Assembly: GCF_900167535.1 (NCBI RefSeq)
Contig: NZ_FUYE01000002.1
Coordinates: 248,001 to 312,000 of the forward strand
Direction: 5' to 3'
Length of the DNA stretch: 64,000 nt
DNA from: Prosthecobacter debontii
GTDB taxonomy: Bacteria; Verrucomicrobiota; Verrucomicrobiia; Verrucomicrobiales; Verrucomicrobiaceae
Position 1 is the first letter of the stretch, and each line of letters begins with the position of its first letter. The notes beneath the pieces were generated by a model. It made no database searches and was not told where the DNA came from. It saw nothing but the letters and a program-made list of their open reading frames with translations. Shown here in pieces: positions 1 through 8,500 of this stretch. Position numbers and translations under genes: made by a program.

Positions 1-1
1 T

Positions 2-166
2 GCCGATGAAGACGGTGAATGGCTGGAAGCGAAAAGCCTGGATGACGCCTGGACTCAAGCCCAAAGCTATCCTGAACGCATTCTCGTGACGGGCTCACTC
101 TTCCTCGTCGGCGAGTTTCTCAGCCAAGTCAGTGCTTCCGGCGGCTACCAGCCCAGCGCGCAGTAG
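2..166 (+). CDS. folC: C-terminal end of a FolC-type folylpolyglutamate/dihydrofolate synthase (partial)
   Basis: An open frame runs into the window from the left and ends at TAG 164-166, giving the last 54 residues. The stretch RILVTGSLFLVGEFL is the usual C-terminal beta-strand/helix of Mur-ligase-like FolC proteins, where (V/L)xGSLYLVGEx is typical. FolC adds glutamate to folates in the cytoplasm using ATP. The catalytic domain lies outside the window, so the call rests on this short tail only. The gene converges on ispF with about 48 bp between the stop codons. Confidence 0.6.
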   Translation, partial: ADEDGEWLEAKSLDDAWTQAQSYPERILVTGSLFLVGEFLSQVSASGGYQPSAQ

Positions 167-214
167 CCCAGCGTTGGGCTCGTGGTCCTCATGAACAACG
201 TTGCCTATTTCGGA

Positions 215-688
215 TCACTTCTCCACCGCAGCCACCGCCATGGCAGCGATACCTTCCTCACGTCCCACGAAGCCCATACGCTCGTTGGTGGTCGCTTTCA
301 CACCGACCTGCTCCGCCGTGATCCCCAACGCAGCGGCGATCTTCTCTTTCATCGCTGGAGCGTGCTTCATGACCTTGGGCGCTTCGGCAATCAATGAGGC
401 ATCCACGTTGTTAATCACATAACCCTTCTCAGCAGCAAGAGCTGCACACTTCTCCAGAATGAGCAGACTGCAGATGCCCTCGATACTGGCATCCGTAGGC
501 GGGAAGTAGAACCCGATATCTGGCAGGCCCAGAGCCCCCAGCACCGCATCGGCAATGGCATGGCAGAGCACATCAGCATCGGAGTGGCCTTTCAGCCCAC
601 GCGTATGTGGGATCTCGACACCACCCAAAATAAGCGGACGCCCTTCCTGAAAGGGATGCACATCATAGCCAATACCAACACGGTTCAT
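215..688 (-). CDS. ispF: 2-C-methyl-D-erythritol 2,4-cyclodiphosphate synthase
   Basis: This enzyme of the MEP isoprenoid pathway cyclises CDP-ME 2-phosphate to MEcPP and releases CMP. From the chosen ATG at 688 the protein is 157 residues, the normal family length, and starts MNRVGIGYDVHPF. The divalent-metal ligands are visible as D9, H11 (YDVHPF) and H43 (SDADVLCHAIADA). The family signature near the C terminus reads KATTNERMGFVGREEGIAA. The frame stays open 16 codons upstream (to 736), but that extension has no counterpart in the family. The gene follows the DedA gene in the same direction after about 60 bp and may be co-transcribed with it. Confidence 0.95.
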   Translation of the reverse strand: MNRVGIGYDVHPFQEGRPLILGGVEIPHTRGLKGHSDADVLCHAIADAVLGALGLPDIGFYFPPTDASIEGICSLLILEKCAALAAEKGYVINNVDASLIAEAPKVMKHAPAMKEKIAAALGITAEQVGVKATTNERMGFVGREEGIAAMAVAAVEK

Positions 689-747
689 CCCTCCTGTCAT
701 AGCCCGGTCCACAGGCCTTTCCAGTAGAGAATGCACCCGCAGCGTGC

Positions 748-1389
748 TTACTGCTCGGCTTCCTTCTTCGCCGCCAGCTTGTGCTTGATCACTTCGATCA
801 CGATCGGCAGCACGGACACCACAATGATCAGCACGAAGACCAGCTTCAGGTTATTCTTGATGAAAGGAATGCTGCCCAGGAAATAACCCGCCAGCGTGAA
901 GGTCAGCACCCAGATGAATCCACCACCGAGGCTGTAGCTCAGGAATCGGGAATACTGCATCTGACCGAACCCTGCCGTGAAGGGAGCAAACGTACGCACG
1001 ATGGGCACGAAACGCGCCAGCACGATGGCCTTGCCGCCATGCTTCACAAAAAACGCCTCCGTTTTGGAGAGGTAATCCCGCTTGAACCATTTCTGCGTCA
1101 CCATCCAGCCTCCAGCCTTACGCCCAATCCAGTAGTTCAGGTTATCGCCAATGATTGCCGCCGATATCAGCAGCGGAATGATCAACTCCAGCCTCACAAA
1201 GCCCTGCACCGACAGTGCCCCCACCGCAAATAGCAGGGAATCCCCTGGCAAAAAGGGCGTCACCACCAGTCCGGTCTCACAAAACACAATCGCGAACAGC
1301 AGCACATAAATCAGGGTGCCATAGTTCTGCGCAAACGTGAGCAAATGCTTGTCCACGTGCAGGATGAGATCGAGGAAATCGCCAATCAT
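748..1389 (-). CDS. DedA-family inner-membrane protein
   Basis: A 213-residue multi-spanning protein of the DedA/SNARE-associated family. Members are implicated in polyprenyl-phosphate or phospholipid flipping and in envelope homeostasis. Family motifs are present: FLPGDSLLF near residue 47, GDNLNYWIGRKAGGW near 81, and the Arg-containing FVPIVRTFAPFTAGFGQM near 127-144. Hydrophobic segments alternate through the whole length and the C terminus is basic (KHKLAAKKEAEQ). The length is normal for DedA. The exact substrate cannot be read from the sequence. Confidence 0.93.
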   Translation of the reverse strand: MIGDFLDLILHVDKHLLTFAQNYGTLIYVLLFAIVFCETGLVVTPFLPGDSLLFAVGALSVQGFVRLELIIPLLISAAIIGDNLNYWIGRKAGGWMVTQKWFKRDYLSKTEAFFVKHGGKAIVLARFVPIVRTFAPFTAGFGQMQYSRFLSYSLGGGFIWVLTFTLAGYFLGSIPFIKNNLKLVFVLIIVVSVLPIVIEVIKHKLAAKKEAEQ

Positions 1390-1453
1390 GAAGCCCCGAA
1401 TCTCAAGCCCTTAAGTCGAACGGGCAAACGAAATGTCTGACGGAATCCGTCTC

Positions 1454-2833
1454 CTACACCTCCAGCAAACCGGCGCTATCACCGAAGGAAGGAACTTCCA
1501 CCCCAGCACGATTCAACATCCCCGCGTAGAGATTGCACAGCGGTGTGTCTTTGGCCGCCAGGATATGCTGACCACCCTTCACCCCACCGCCGTGTCCCGC
1601 TAGGACCAGCGGTAGATTGCGCGGGTCATGCTTGTTGCCATCGCGAATGCTGGAGCCAAAGAGGACTAGGCTGTTATCCAGCAGTGTCCCCTCGCCTTCG
1701 CGGATGCCTTTCAGCTTCTCGATGAAGTAGCTGTATTGCTCCACATGCCAGCGATTGATCTTCTCGTAGGCATCCAGTTTGTCGGCATGTCCCTCATGAT
1801 GCGAGAGCTGGTGATGCCCACCCTCCACGCCTGGGAGGAAAGAGAAATTCTTGCCGCTGACCGCCCAGCCAAACATGAAGGTGCTGGCACGGGTGCTATC
1901 CGTCTGGAAAGCCAGCGCCATGAGATCCAACATCAGACGACAGTGCTCGGTGTGATCCAGGCGCAGCTGTGAGCCCGGATGCTGGGGGGCCTTCGCCATG
2001 GCGTCGGCGATGCGCTTGTCGAGCTGACTGATCGACTCCTTCACGGATGGGTCCAGGTTTTCTCCCGTGGCGACACGGGCAATGTCCGCATCAATCCGGC
2101 GCTCGATGTGCCGCAGACTTTCCAGGTATTCATCCAGCCGCTGCTGATCCTCCTTGCCCACCTTGGCTCGCAGAGCCTTCGCATCCGCCAGCACCAGATC
2201 CAGCACGCTGCGATTTTCCTCCGCACTCGCCTTGCGCTGCGCCGCATCTTCGCGGAAGAGGCGATCAAACACAAACCGGGGGTTGATCTCCGCCGGGATG
2301 GGGCTCGTCGGCGTGCGCCAGGCGATGTGGCTGCCATAGAGCATCGTGTAGTTCACATTGCGATCCACCCCACTCATGATCGGGTCCGTGCCCAGTTCCA
2401 GAGAGGGAAACCGTGTCAGGTGACCGCGCTCCTTCGCCAGCACCTGATCCACCGACACCCCGCAGTGGAGGTCTTTCCCCGTGGTCTTGGCAATCGGCGT
2501 GCCCGTCAGCCAGTTGGCCGTCTTCGCATAATGTCCATCACCCGAAAGCGAGGCTCGGTTGCCCAGCCCCGTCAGTACCGTGATGTCGCGCTTATGCGCC
2601 TCCAGGGGACTCAGAATGGGCGACAGCTTGAACTCCGTGCCCTGCCCCTCCGGTGTCCAGCGGTCCTCCCGCACCCCGTTCGGCATGAACAGAAAAGCCA
2701 TGCGTATTGGGGCCGCCCCCGCCATCACACTCGCCGCCCGCGCACGACTCGGGCGCATGGCATCCAGAAATGGCAGCGCCACCGTGGCGCCCAGGCCACG
2801 CAGGACAGTTCGACGAGAAAGGGTTTTCGACAT
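1454..2833 (-). CDS. DUF1552 domain protein, probably exported by Tat
   Basis: A protein of about 459 residues beginning MSKTLSRRTVLRGLGATVALPFLDAM, a twin-arginine-type signal (SRRTVLRG) followed by a hydrophobic stretch. The rest matches the DUF1552 pattern known from Planctomycetes and Verrucomicrobia: FMPNGVREDRWTPEG early and LVLFGSSIRDGNKHDPRNLPLVLAG late. These proteins are usually encoded beside a DUF1588/DUF1592 cytochrome-type gene, but no such partner is nearby. Biochemical function is unknown. The ATG at 2833 is preferred over an upstream one at 2866 because it puts the RR motif close to the N terminus. Confidence 0.88.
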   Translation of the reverse strand: MSKTLSRRTVLRGLGATVALPFLDAMRPSRARAASVMAGAAPIRMAFLFMPNGVREDRWTPEGQGTEFKLSPILSPLEAHKRDITVLTGLGNRASLSGDGHYAKTANWLTGTPIAKTTGKDLHCGVSVDQVLAKERGHLTRFPSLELGTDPIMSGVDRNVNYTMLYGSHIAWRTPTSPIPAEINPRFVFDRLFREDAAQRKASAEENRSVLDLVLADAKALRAKVGKEDQQRLDEYLESLRHIERRIDADIARVATGENLDPSVKESISQLDKRIADAMAKAPQHPGSQLRLDHTEHCRLMLDLMALAFQTDSTRASTFMFGWAVSGKNFSFLPGVEGGHHQLSHHEGHADKLDAYEKINRWHVEQYSYFIEKLKGIREGEGTLLDNSLVLFGSSIRDGNKHDPRNLPLVLAGHGGGVKGGQHILAAKDTPLCNLYAGMLNRAGVEVPSFGDSAGLLEV

Positions 2834-3349
2834 GAGGCAGGAAAATCGGGGAAAGCTTGTCAACATACGCCGCCACGCCCCCCTTTGCTATCAGGGAAAC
2901 ACAATCTCAGGTCTCGGAAGCCCCCGCCTCGCTCCCATTCGCTTCTCCACATACTCCCCAGGCTGAGCCGCACCTCGTTCATCCCCTCAACTTCAGCACA
3001 AGGCACTTGTTCCCGTTTTTACACACTTTTCATTTTGTCGTCAAAGCCCACCCAAATCCGCCCCATAGCCTTGGCACTCAACTTGTTAGACCGACACTAA
3101 ATCCAGTGCCTTTTGTCTCAAAAAATCCCATTGGGGTCCATCCCTCTCGATTTCTCGACCACCGATCACGCTTGGGTGATCAAGCCAGCCTCGTGATGAT
3201 TTCATGCCTCAACCCGATGGAATAACGAGAAAGAATGCAAGCGGTTTTGGCTTCACCCTATCCCTCGATAGGCGGGTTATCCGGCCACCTGTTCTTCACC
3301 CAAGCCTCAGCCACAGCCAGACAAACCCGCCCTACCGCCCAACCCATCC
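2834..3349. other. Gene-free stretch upstream of the DUF1552 gene
   Basis: About 515 bp without a convincing gene; the ORFs here are short or antisense extensions. It must hold the DUF1552 promoter, though I could not place -35/-10 boxes with confidence. A small palindrome GATCAC-N6-GTGATC lies at 3164-3181. A copy of the hairpin repeat family occupies 3269-3335 and is listed separately. Confidence 0.6.
3269..3335. repeat. Hairpin repeat, copy 1 (right of the methyltransferase/zor block on the minus strand)
   Basis: An imperfect inverted repeat. The left arm GGCGGGTTATCCGGCC is at 3271-3286 and the right arm GCCAGACAAACCCGCC is at about 3316-3332, separated by some 29 bases. The same arms recur at 8678-8745, 8890-8955 and, in the opposite orientation, at 9661-9730. 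The arms would form a stable stem in RNA or single-stranded DNA. No ORF is present, so a REP/BIME-like or MITE-like non-autonomous element is the best description. Confidence 0.75.
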
Positions 3350-3964
3350 TCAGCCCTTTTGCACGATCAAATACACGTGCAGCTCTGGGTGCTGATCATA
3401 CTCCAGATGACGGCACACACAGCCCTGGCTCGCCACAATCTCCAGCAGCTTCGGAATCCCCAGCGCCGCGTGATACATCGGCTGCCCCATCATCTCATTG
3501 AAAATCTCCCCCGGCTCATCCACACCGCCACTGGTGAAGATCAAAACCCCACCCGCCTTCAAACCTTCACACAGCTTTCTCAAGATCCCCTCATGCTCGC
3601 TCAACGGCGCATGCCAGATGCTGTCCCAGGCCGAGATGAAATCATAGCGCTCCGGCAACTCCCACGTGCAGATATCCACCTGATGAAACGTCACCTCTGG
3701 ATGCCGTTCCCGCGCCAGCGTCACCATCGCGGCGGAAACATCCAGGCCCTCCACCTCAAAGCCTTCGGTGAGCAACAGGTCGATGATTCGCCCACTGCTG
3801 CCACACCCCACATCCAGCGCCTTGCGCAAGTCCTGTCCCTCCGCCTCCCGCACAAACTGCAACGCCCGCCAATGCTGCGCGATCCCATTCGATGGATTGA
3901 AATCCCCGCCGCTCCAGAACGAAGCGATCCGGTCATACGTCGCTGCGATTTGTTGAGGGGTCAT
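3350..3964 (-). CDS. Class I SAM-dependent methyltransferase
   Basis: A 204-residue protein from the ATG at 3964 (MTPQQIAATYDRIASFW). SAM-binding motif I is ALDVGCGSSGRIIDLLL (about residues 49-65), followed by the acidic strand end VEGLDVSAAM and the later VTFHQVDICTW. A Rossmann-like strand GLKAGGVLIFTSGG follows. The methyl acceptor is unknown; the fold is of the small-molecule type (TehB/UbiE-like) and there is no DNA-methylase NPPY motif. It lies 176 bp downstream of zorC on the same strand and is enclosed with the zor genes between hairpin-repeat copies, but the gap argues against tight operon membership. Confidence 0.85.
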   Translation of the reverse strand: MTPQQIAATYDRIASFWSGGDFNPSNGIAQHWRALQFVREAEGQDLRKALDVGCGSSGRIIDLLLTEGFEVEGLDVSAAMVTLARERHPEVTFHQVDICTWELPERYDFISAWDSIWHAPLSEHEGILRKLCEGLKAGGVLIFTSGGVDEPGEIFNEMMGQPMYHAALGIPKLLEIVASQGCVCRHLEYDQHPELHVYLIVQKG

Positions 3965-4140
3965 GGAAACAAGGGGGACGAGTCTTGAAACTAAACGTGA
4001 TGGCTCCAATCCGACAAGTCGTAGAGCGGAGTTAAGGGGGCGCGGCTCAAAAACGTTCGTTCCCCCAGAGATGATGCAGCCGCAAGTCAAAGCATCCTGA
4101 AGTCAAATCTCGAAGGGGCTGTCTGAGTTAAATCTCAGGT

Positions 4141-5580
4141 CTAGACGCTATAGTCACTGAGAGTGAGCCGGACACCTGTTTGATCGAAAATCAAAGACTC
4201 GAAATCGCTTTGCCAAAGGTAGGCATCCGAACCGTGATGAGATTTCGACACATCCTTCAAAAGGTTAAGGCTTGAGCGATCATAGATGGCTGCATCTGCA
4301 GGCGGCTTTTGCTTATTGGATGGCAGGAAAAAGTAGGCCGCTCCATGGTGGCTGAGGTCAATCAGCATCAGCTCATGGATTTGGAGTAAAAGCCCGCATT
4401 GGTCGGGATCCTGAGATTGGAGTTCTGCCATCGCGTCACCAAACTTTTTCCTGAGGGACGGCTCCCCATAGGCTTGGATGATACCATGACCGAGCAGCGC
4501 ACGAGCGGTCTTCACGACGCCTCGCTTATAGTAGGCTAGCCAAAAGTGACGGCGATAGCGCCACTGCCTCCTCATGGTGATGCTACCCGTCTCCTCCGCG
4601 TATTGACCCACCCGCTGGAAAAAGTCTTCCATGACATCCAGGATCATCCAGCGCTCCAGAATTTGCCGACTTAGAGAGGAAGCTGCACTCCAGTATCCTG
4701 TCCACCCCTCGGGCACGGACCCAAACCAACCCTCCAGCGTCCTTTTCTGAATCTCTTTCTGAAGCTCGAGCTCGGAGGGATTAAAGGCCGCCCAGGGTTC
4801 TAAGAGGCCATTGATGACGGCTGCGCACAGCACTTCGTCCCATGCAGATGACTCGCCGAACAAAAGGTTTTTCCATTCACGGATACGTTCCAGATGAAGG
4901 AAATCGTAGCCCTGGGCAGCAGGGATGGGAATATTCAGATAGGCGAGAAAGGCCTGCCGTGACAGGTCAGCAGCCTGAGCGCGCGCAGTCAGAAACCCCG
5001 CCTCGGCCAACACACTCCTCAATGACATATCCGGCGAGTTTTGCAGCCGACATGCTAGCTTTACGGGAAAATCATCGGGGGAAAAAAGGTCCCAATCGCG
5101 ATCCCGACGTCGCCACACATCGATGTGCTCATGGCCCTCCACGTCACACCATTGCCTCAGCGTGTCTCCCAGCCATGCACGGCCCTCTTCATTGGCGTCG
5201 GAGGCTTCTGTATAAGCCGTAGCCAGAGTCTCAATCCAGCTAGCAAGGGACACGCTCATGGAGGCTGCCCAGGCAATCCCTTCTCTCAAACGAGGGTACT
5301 CAATGGCCTGCTGCCCTTCGTAAGTCCTCCACAATAGGGCAGGAACTTGCTTCCAGATATCCAACGACAGCGCTCTGGCGGGTTGATCGGAACCGAGCCA
5401 TGCTTGCACTTGCGACCAGACGCCATTTACCTCAGCTTCGGATAGAGGTGGAGGCACTGGCACACTCCCCATTTTCACCGCCAACATTCTGAGGCGGTCC
5501 AACTCTGGCGGCGCGTGCATTTGGACGGTCGCTGCGTGGCTTTGAGCGACTGCTTGGAGTGATTTCACCACCGCACTCAT
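4141..5580 (-). CDS. zorC: ZorC-like protein with a degenerate EH signature (Zorya-like defence)
   Basis: A 479-residue cytoplasmic-looking protein without signal peptide or membrane segment, rich in Trp and Leu helices. In type I Zorya, ZorC carries the EH_Signature domain near its C terminus. Here the corresponding block is RRQWRYRRHFWLAYY (about 338-351), then LLLQIHELMLIDLSHHGAAYFF (about 397-418), with Asp408 where I expect the signature Glu and His411 as the His. The start codon overlaps the zorB stop by 4 bp. Assignment rests on this motif and on the operon partners, not on a database hit. In characterised type I systems ZorC binds DNA and works with ZorD, which is not in this window. 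Confidence 0.65.
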   Translation of the reverse strand: MSAVVKSLQAVAQSHAATVQMHAPPELDRLRMLAVKMGSVPVPPPLSEAEVNGVWSQVQAWLGSDQPARALSLDIWKQVPALLWRTYEGQQAIEYPRLREGIAWAASMSVSLASWIETLATAYTEASDANEEGRAWLGDTLRQWCDVEGHEHIDVWRRRDRDWDLFSPDDFPVKLACRLQNSPDMSLRSVLAEAGFLTARAQAADLSRQAFLAYLNIPIPAAQGYDFLHLERIREWKNLLFGESSAWDEVLCAAVINGLLEPWAAFNPSELELQKEIQKRTLEGWFGSVPEGWTGYWSAASSLSRQILERWMILDVMEDFFQRVGQYAEETGSITMRRQWRYRRHFWLAYYKRGVVKTARALLGHGIIQAYGEPSLRKKFGDAMAELQSQDPDQCGLLLQIHELMLIDLSHHGAAYFFLPSNKQKPPADAAIYDRSSLNLLKDVSKSHHGSDAYLWQSDFESLIFDQTGVRLTLSDYSV

Positions 5581-6527
5581 GGCTTTACGGTTTCGATCGT
5601 TTCCGTCGCTCTCTTGAGCTTAAGCTCCATCTCTGCGATTTCCGCTTGGCTTGGATAGGCCATGACAAAACGTATGTCGATACGACGGTTTTTCTGCCTT
5701 CCTTCCAGGGTCGAATTGTCCGCGACAGGTCGTTGCTCCCCGTAGCCGCTGATGCCGATGACAGCTCGATGTTGGTGATTCTGCAGAGCCTGAAGCTCTG
5801 GCTGGGAGCCTATTAACGCATTGAATGTGCTGATCGCCCGTGAAGATGAAAGTTGCCAGTTGCTCGGAAACTCGGGAGTCCGGATGGGGACGTTGTCGGT
5901 GTGGCCTTCGATATAAATGGCCTCCCATTTCAAGGGACTGTCTCCACAGCCTTTGCGAGCCACCGGCAGCATCTCTTGCGCCAGCAGGGCGATGGCGCGT
6001 TCACCTGTGGGTTGCAGCTTGGCCTCGCTCGTTTGGAATAAAAGTTCTTCCGGCAGTCTGAGAATGCCGTTGGTTTCATCGAGCTCAACCGCTAGGTTTT
6101 GCTCCTCTAACTTGCTGACAAGACGCTGCAGCTCTTCTTTGCGGAGCTGCTCTCGCTCTCGAAGCACTTTAGCCAGCGCGTCCAAAGCTTCCTGAACCTG
6201 CTGAGCTTTTCCATGCGCTTGGGTCGCTTCCTCCTTGGCTGCTTGCGCTGCTTGCCTCGCTTCATTAGCCTCGCTTTCAGCCAGTGCAGCATTCTTCAGT
6301 GCTTTCAATGTTTCGCTTTCCGCCTGAGCCGCATTCTTCAGCGCCTTCAACGTTTCGTTTTTAGCCGTTTCGAGCTCAGCTGCCTTCAGATGGTAATGCA
6401 GCGCCAATGCCGTCGTCAGAATGACAAAGACAAATAAAACCCCTGTCATGAGATCACTGAGCGAAACGAAGTAATTCTCTTCTTCATCTTCCATCAGCAG
6501 CGAAGAGGGTTCACGGCGAGGCTTCAT
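5577..6527 (-). CDS. zorB: ZorB-like MotB/OmpA-type stator subunit
   Basis: A 316-residue protein with a short cytoplasmic N terminus and one membrane helix (about 21-43, FVSLSDLMTGVLFVFVILTT) containing Asp25 at the position of the proton-carrying Asp of MotB/ExbD/ZorB. A charged coiled coil follows (about 48-145), then an OmpA/MotB peptidoglycan-binding domain (about 150-290) with IEGHTDNVPI (D211) and EGRQKNRRIDIRF (R281/R282). In Zorya, ZorA and ZorB form a proton-driven motor anchored to peptidoglycan. The start overlaps the zorA stop by 4 bp and the stop overlaps the zorC start by 4 bp, which indicates translational coupling. The coiled coil contains a 14-residue tandem duplication. Confidence 0.85.
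   Translation of the reverse strand: MKPRREPSSLLMEDEEENYFVSLSDLMTGVLFVFVILTTALALHYHLKAAELETAKNETLKALKNAAQAESETLKALKNAALAESEANEARQAAQAAKEEATQAHGKAQQVQEALDALAKVLREREQLRKEELQRLVSKLEEQNLAVELDETNGILRLPEELLFQTSEAKLQPTGERAIALLAQEMLPVARKGCGDSPLKWEAIYIEGHTDNVPIRTPEFPSNWQLSSSRAISTFNALIGSQPELQALQNHQHRAVIGISGYGEQRPVADNSTLEGRQKNRRIDIRFVMAYPSQAEIAEMELKLKRATETIETVKP
6289..6372 (-). repeat. 42-bp in-frame tandem duplication inside zorB
   Basis: Two neighbouring copies begin GCATTCTTCAG on the plus strand at 6289 and 6331, a period of 42 bp. They encode the 14-residue unit ETLKALKNAA(Q/L)AES twice in the coiled-coil linker between the membrane helix and the peptidoglycan-binding domain. The copies differ at several mostly silent positions, so the duplication is not brand new. 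Confidence 0.85.
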
Positions 6528-8272
6528 GCGGGAGTCGTGGTGGAGATGAGTGCCTGATCCGATGCCTTTCCAGAAGCCGCCTTTGCGCCCTGAGGCAGTT
6601 GCTGCTGAAGATCACTCTGGGTCTTCAACGTCTCCGTGAAACGGATGATGTTCGCGTTCATGGCATCCATGCTGCGCGACAACGCATCGGTCGAGTCTTG
6701 CCAGACCGTGCGCTGGACACGCAGTTCCTCCTGACTGCTCGAAAGGTCTTTGATGTTCGTGGAAAGCCCCCCGAGGGCCATCACCATGGCCCCTTGCCAC
6801 TCTTGACTGAATTCCTGCAGCTTTGCGGCATAGCTAGGGAAAACCTCACTCACACTCTCAACCGCACCCGCCAAATGAGTATCGATGGTTAGAATCAGAC
6901 CCGACAATTCTTCCCACCGTTTAACCACCGTTTCGTTCTGAGAATGAATGCGGGCCACCATTTCTGAAATGGTGTTGGCCGAGCTTGTCAGGTCCTTCGC
7001 CGCCGCTCGCGCGGGCTCCAACGCGTCGGGTAATGTGGCAAATTTCAAAGCCACCTCTTGAGCGGAGTTTGATGCCGCCGCAAGTGATGTCTCAATCGGC
7101 TTCACCGCCGTCGTAAAGGCATGGGCAATCGACGTCGTATTGTCCTGAACCAGCCCGACTAAGGCATTGAACTCCTCGGGCAGATTCGCCAAGGCCTTGC
7201 TGACCGCCTCCAGCCGTTCAGTCACGGACTTCAAATGGACCTCCGTGGCCTTGTGCAGCCCCTTGGTCATTTGTTGGGCAATTTCCGAGAATGCCTTCTC
7301 ATTCACCTGACTTAGGCTTTCTGCCACCTGACTGCCCATGGAGCCCATTTTTGAGCCCAGATCATCCCCAAGTTGCCCGAGTTTACCCCCCAGACCTGCC
7401 GCGACAGCCTCAAGCCTCTCACACAAGATTCGGTGCTGATCCACTCGGGTGGATTGAGTATCGGTGAAGCCATTCATGAGCAAACCCATTTGGTTCGCCG
7501 TGGTCGCCTGATACCCTTCGAGCTTTCGCAGAAGCTGGATGGATTCGTAGTGAAGCTCCTCCGCACTCACCACCCGCACACAGCGCCCCAGATCCCGGGC
7601 CAACAAGCCCACCACGCGCTCCATTTGCTGGCTGCGATTGCGAAGCCAAATGCCATACAAGACGGAGAGTAAGACCGCCGTGAGCGATGACCAAAACTTG
7701 CTGGACGCTGCCACCAAAAGATCGCGCAAAGCAAGGCTGCTGTCCCCATCTGTTCCTGGAGTGATCACTAAACTCGCATTGCCGATGACCACCGCCAAAC
7801 CCAAGAACGTGATGCACAGCCCCACACCGACCAAGTAGTTGGGGAAAGCACGGTATAACAACAATTGCACATTATGCTCCATCATGTGATCGGAAAGCCG
7901 AATCACGTCTGCGGGCACCACGGATGTCTCCAGACGCACACGGTCAGAGCCTTCGTTTTGAACCGGTTCACAGCGCCTTAGAAAAGCGCTGGTTTGACGT
8001 GCCAGAGGCTCATCTTCTGAAAGCTGAGAGAGCTCTTCCTGAGCGGCCTCAAATTTTTCCGACGCATAGTGCTGCCAACGCGTTTTCTCTTCCTTGATAG
8101 ACAAAGCCGAAGAAAGACCAGAAGCACTACGAATTTTTTGGATGATTGTTTCCAATCGTCTGCCATGCAGCCACCAGCGATAAGCGACTGTTGCGGTTAC
8201 GACAAACAACCCGCTCGAGATAATCCATGGCGTGTGGGGATTGTTAAAGATGCGCGTAAGCCATTCCATCAT
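6524..8272 (-). CDS. zorA: ZorA-like MotA/TolQ-type motor subunit with a long helical tail
   Basis: A 582-residue membrane protein. Hydrophobic segments lie at about 15-34, 146-168 (LVGVGLCITFLGLAVVIG) and 193-210 (FWSSLTAVLLSVLYGIWL); the last two have the MotA/TolQ/ExbB proton-channel look. The remaining 370 residues are a predicted soluble helical tail rich in Ala, Leu, Gln and Ser, as in ZorA, where a long intracellular tail is needed for defence. It is the first gene of an operon whose members overlap by 4 bp (zorA-zorB-zorC). Type I ZorA proteins can be longer, so this one may have a shorter tail. A generic MotA/TolQ-like transporter subunit is the alternative if the ZorC call is wrong. 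Confidence 0.8.
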   Translation of the reverse strand: MMEWLTRIFNNPHTPWIISSGLFVVTATVAYRWWLHGRRLETIIQKIRSASGLSSALSIKEEKTRWQHYASEKFEAAQEELSQLSEDEPLARQTSAFLRRCEPVQNEGSDRVRLETSVVPADVIRLSDHMMEHNVQLLLYRAFPNYLVGVGLCITFLGLAVVIGNASLVITPGTDGDSSLALRDLLVAASSKFWSSLTAVLLSVLYGIWLRNRSQQMERVVGLLARDLGRCVRVVSAEELHYESIQLLRKLEGYQATTANQMGLLMNGFTDTQSTRVDQHRILCERLEAVAAGLGGKLGQLGDDLGSKMGSMGSQVAESLSQVNEKAFSEIAQQMTKGLHKATEVHLKSVTERLEAVSKALANLPEEFNALVGLVQDNTTSIAHAFTTAVKPIETSLAAASNSAQEVALKFATLPDALEPARAAAKDLTSSANTISEMVARIHSQNETVVKRWEELSGLILTIDTHLAGAVESVSEVFPSYAAKLQEFSQEWQGAMVMALGGLSTNIKDLSSSQEELRVQRTVWQDSTDALSRSMDAMNANIIRFTETLKTQSDLQQQLPQGAKAASGKASDQALISTTTPA

Positions 8273-8500
8273 GCAACTTTACCAGAGTCTTGCATTTTGC
8301 CAATGGCGGAAAGCTAGAATATTCAAATCACTACAATAATTATAATTTCAGACTTGGTTTGATGAGGGTCCTTGGCCCATTTGGTTCAATCTCGATCAGA
8401 TAGGCGTCCGAACTTCGGCATGGCCTAAAAAAATCCAAGACTGAACCTCATTCCCTTGAGACACGGGGTCATCTTGCCACAAGGTCCCTCAGTAAAAGTC
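8273..8500. other. Upstream region of the zorABC operon
   Basis: About 230 bp without a gene. The part nearest zorA is AT-rich (8310-8350, including TTATAATTAT-like runs on the minus strand), so the operon promoter is probably here, but no clear pair of promoter boxes could be fixed. The hairpin-repeat array begins directly beyond it at 8501. Confidence 0.45.

Noticed and set aside
1979-3100. 373-residue plus-strand ORF opposite the DUF1552 gene
   Set aside because: Antisense to a clearly coding gene with Tat signal; composition is Arg/His/Leu-rich without domains, as expected of a shadow frame.
3164-3181. GATCAC-N6-GTGATC palindrome upstream of the DUF1552 gene
   Set aside because: A short single occurrence with no regulator gene nearby; it may be coincidence.
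3350-3964. Methyltransferase as DNA-modification component of a restriction or BREX/DISARM-type system
   Set aside because: It has a small-molecule-type SAM fold without an NPPY/DPPY or PC catalytic motif, and no restriction gene adjoins it.
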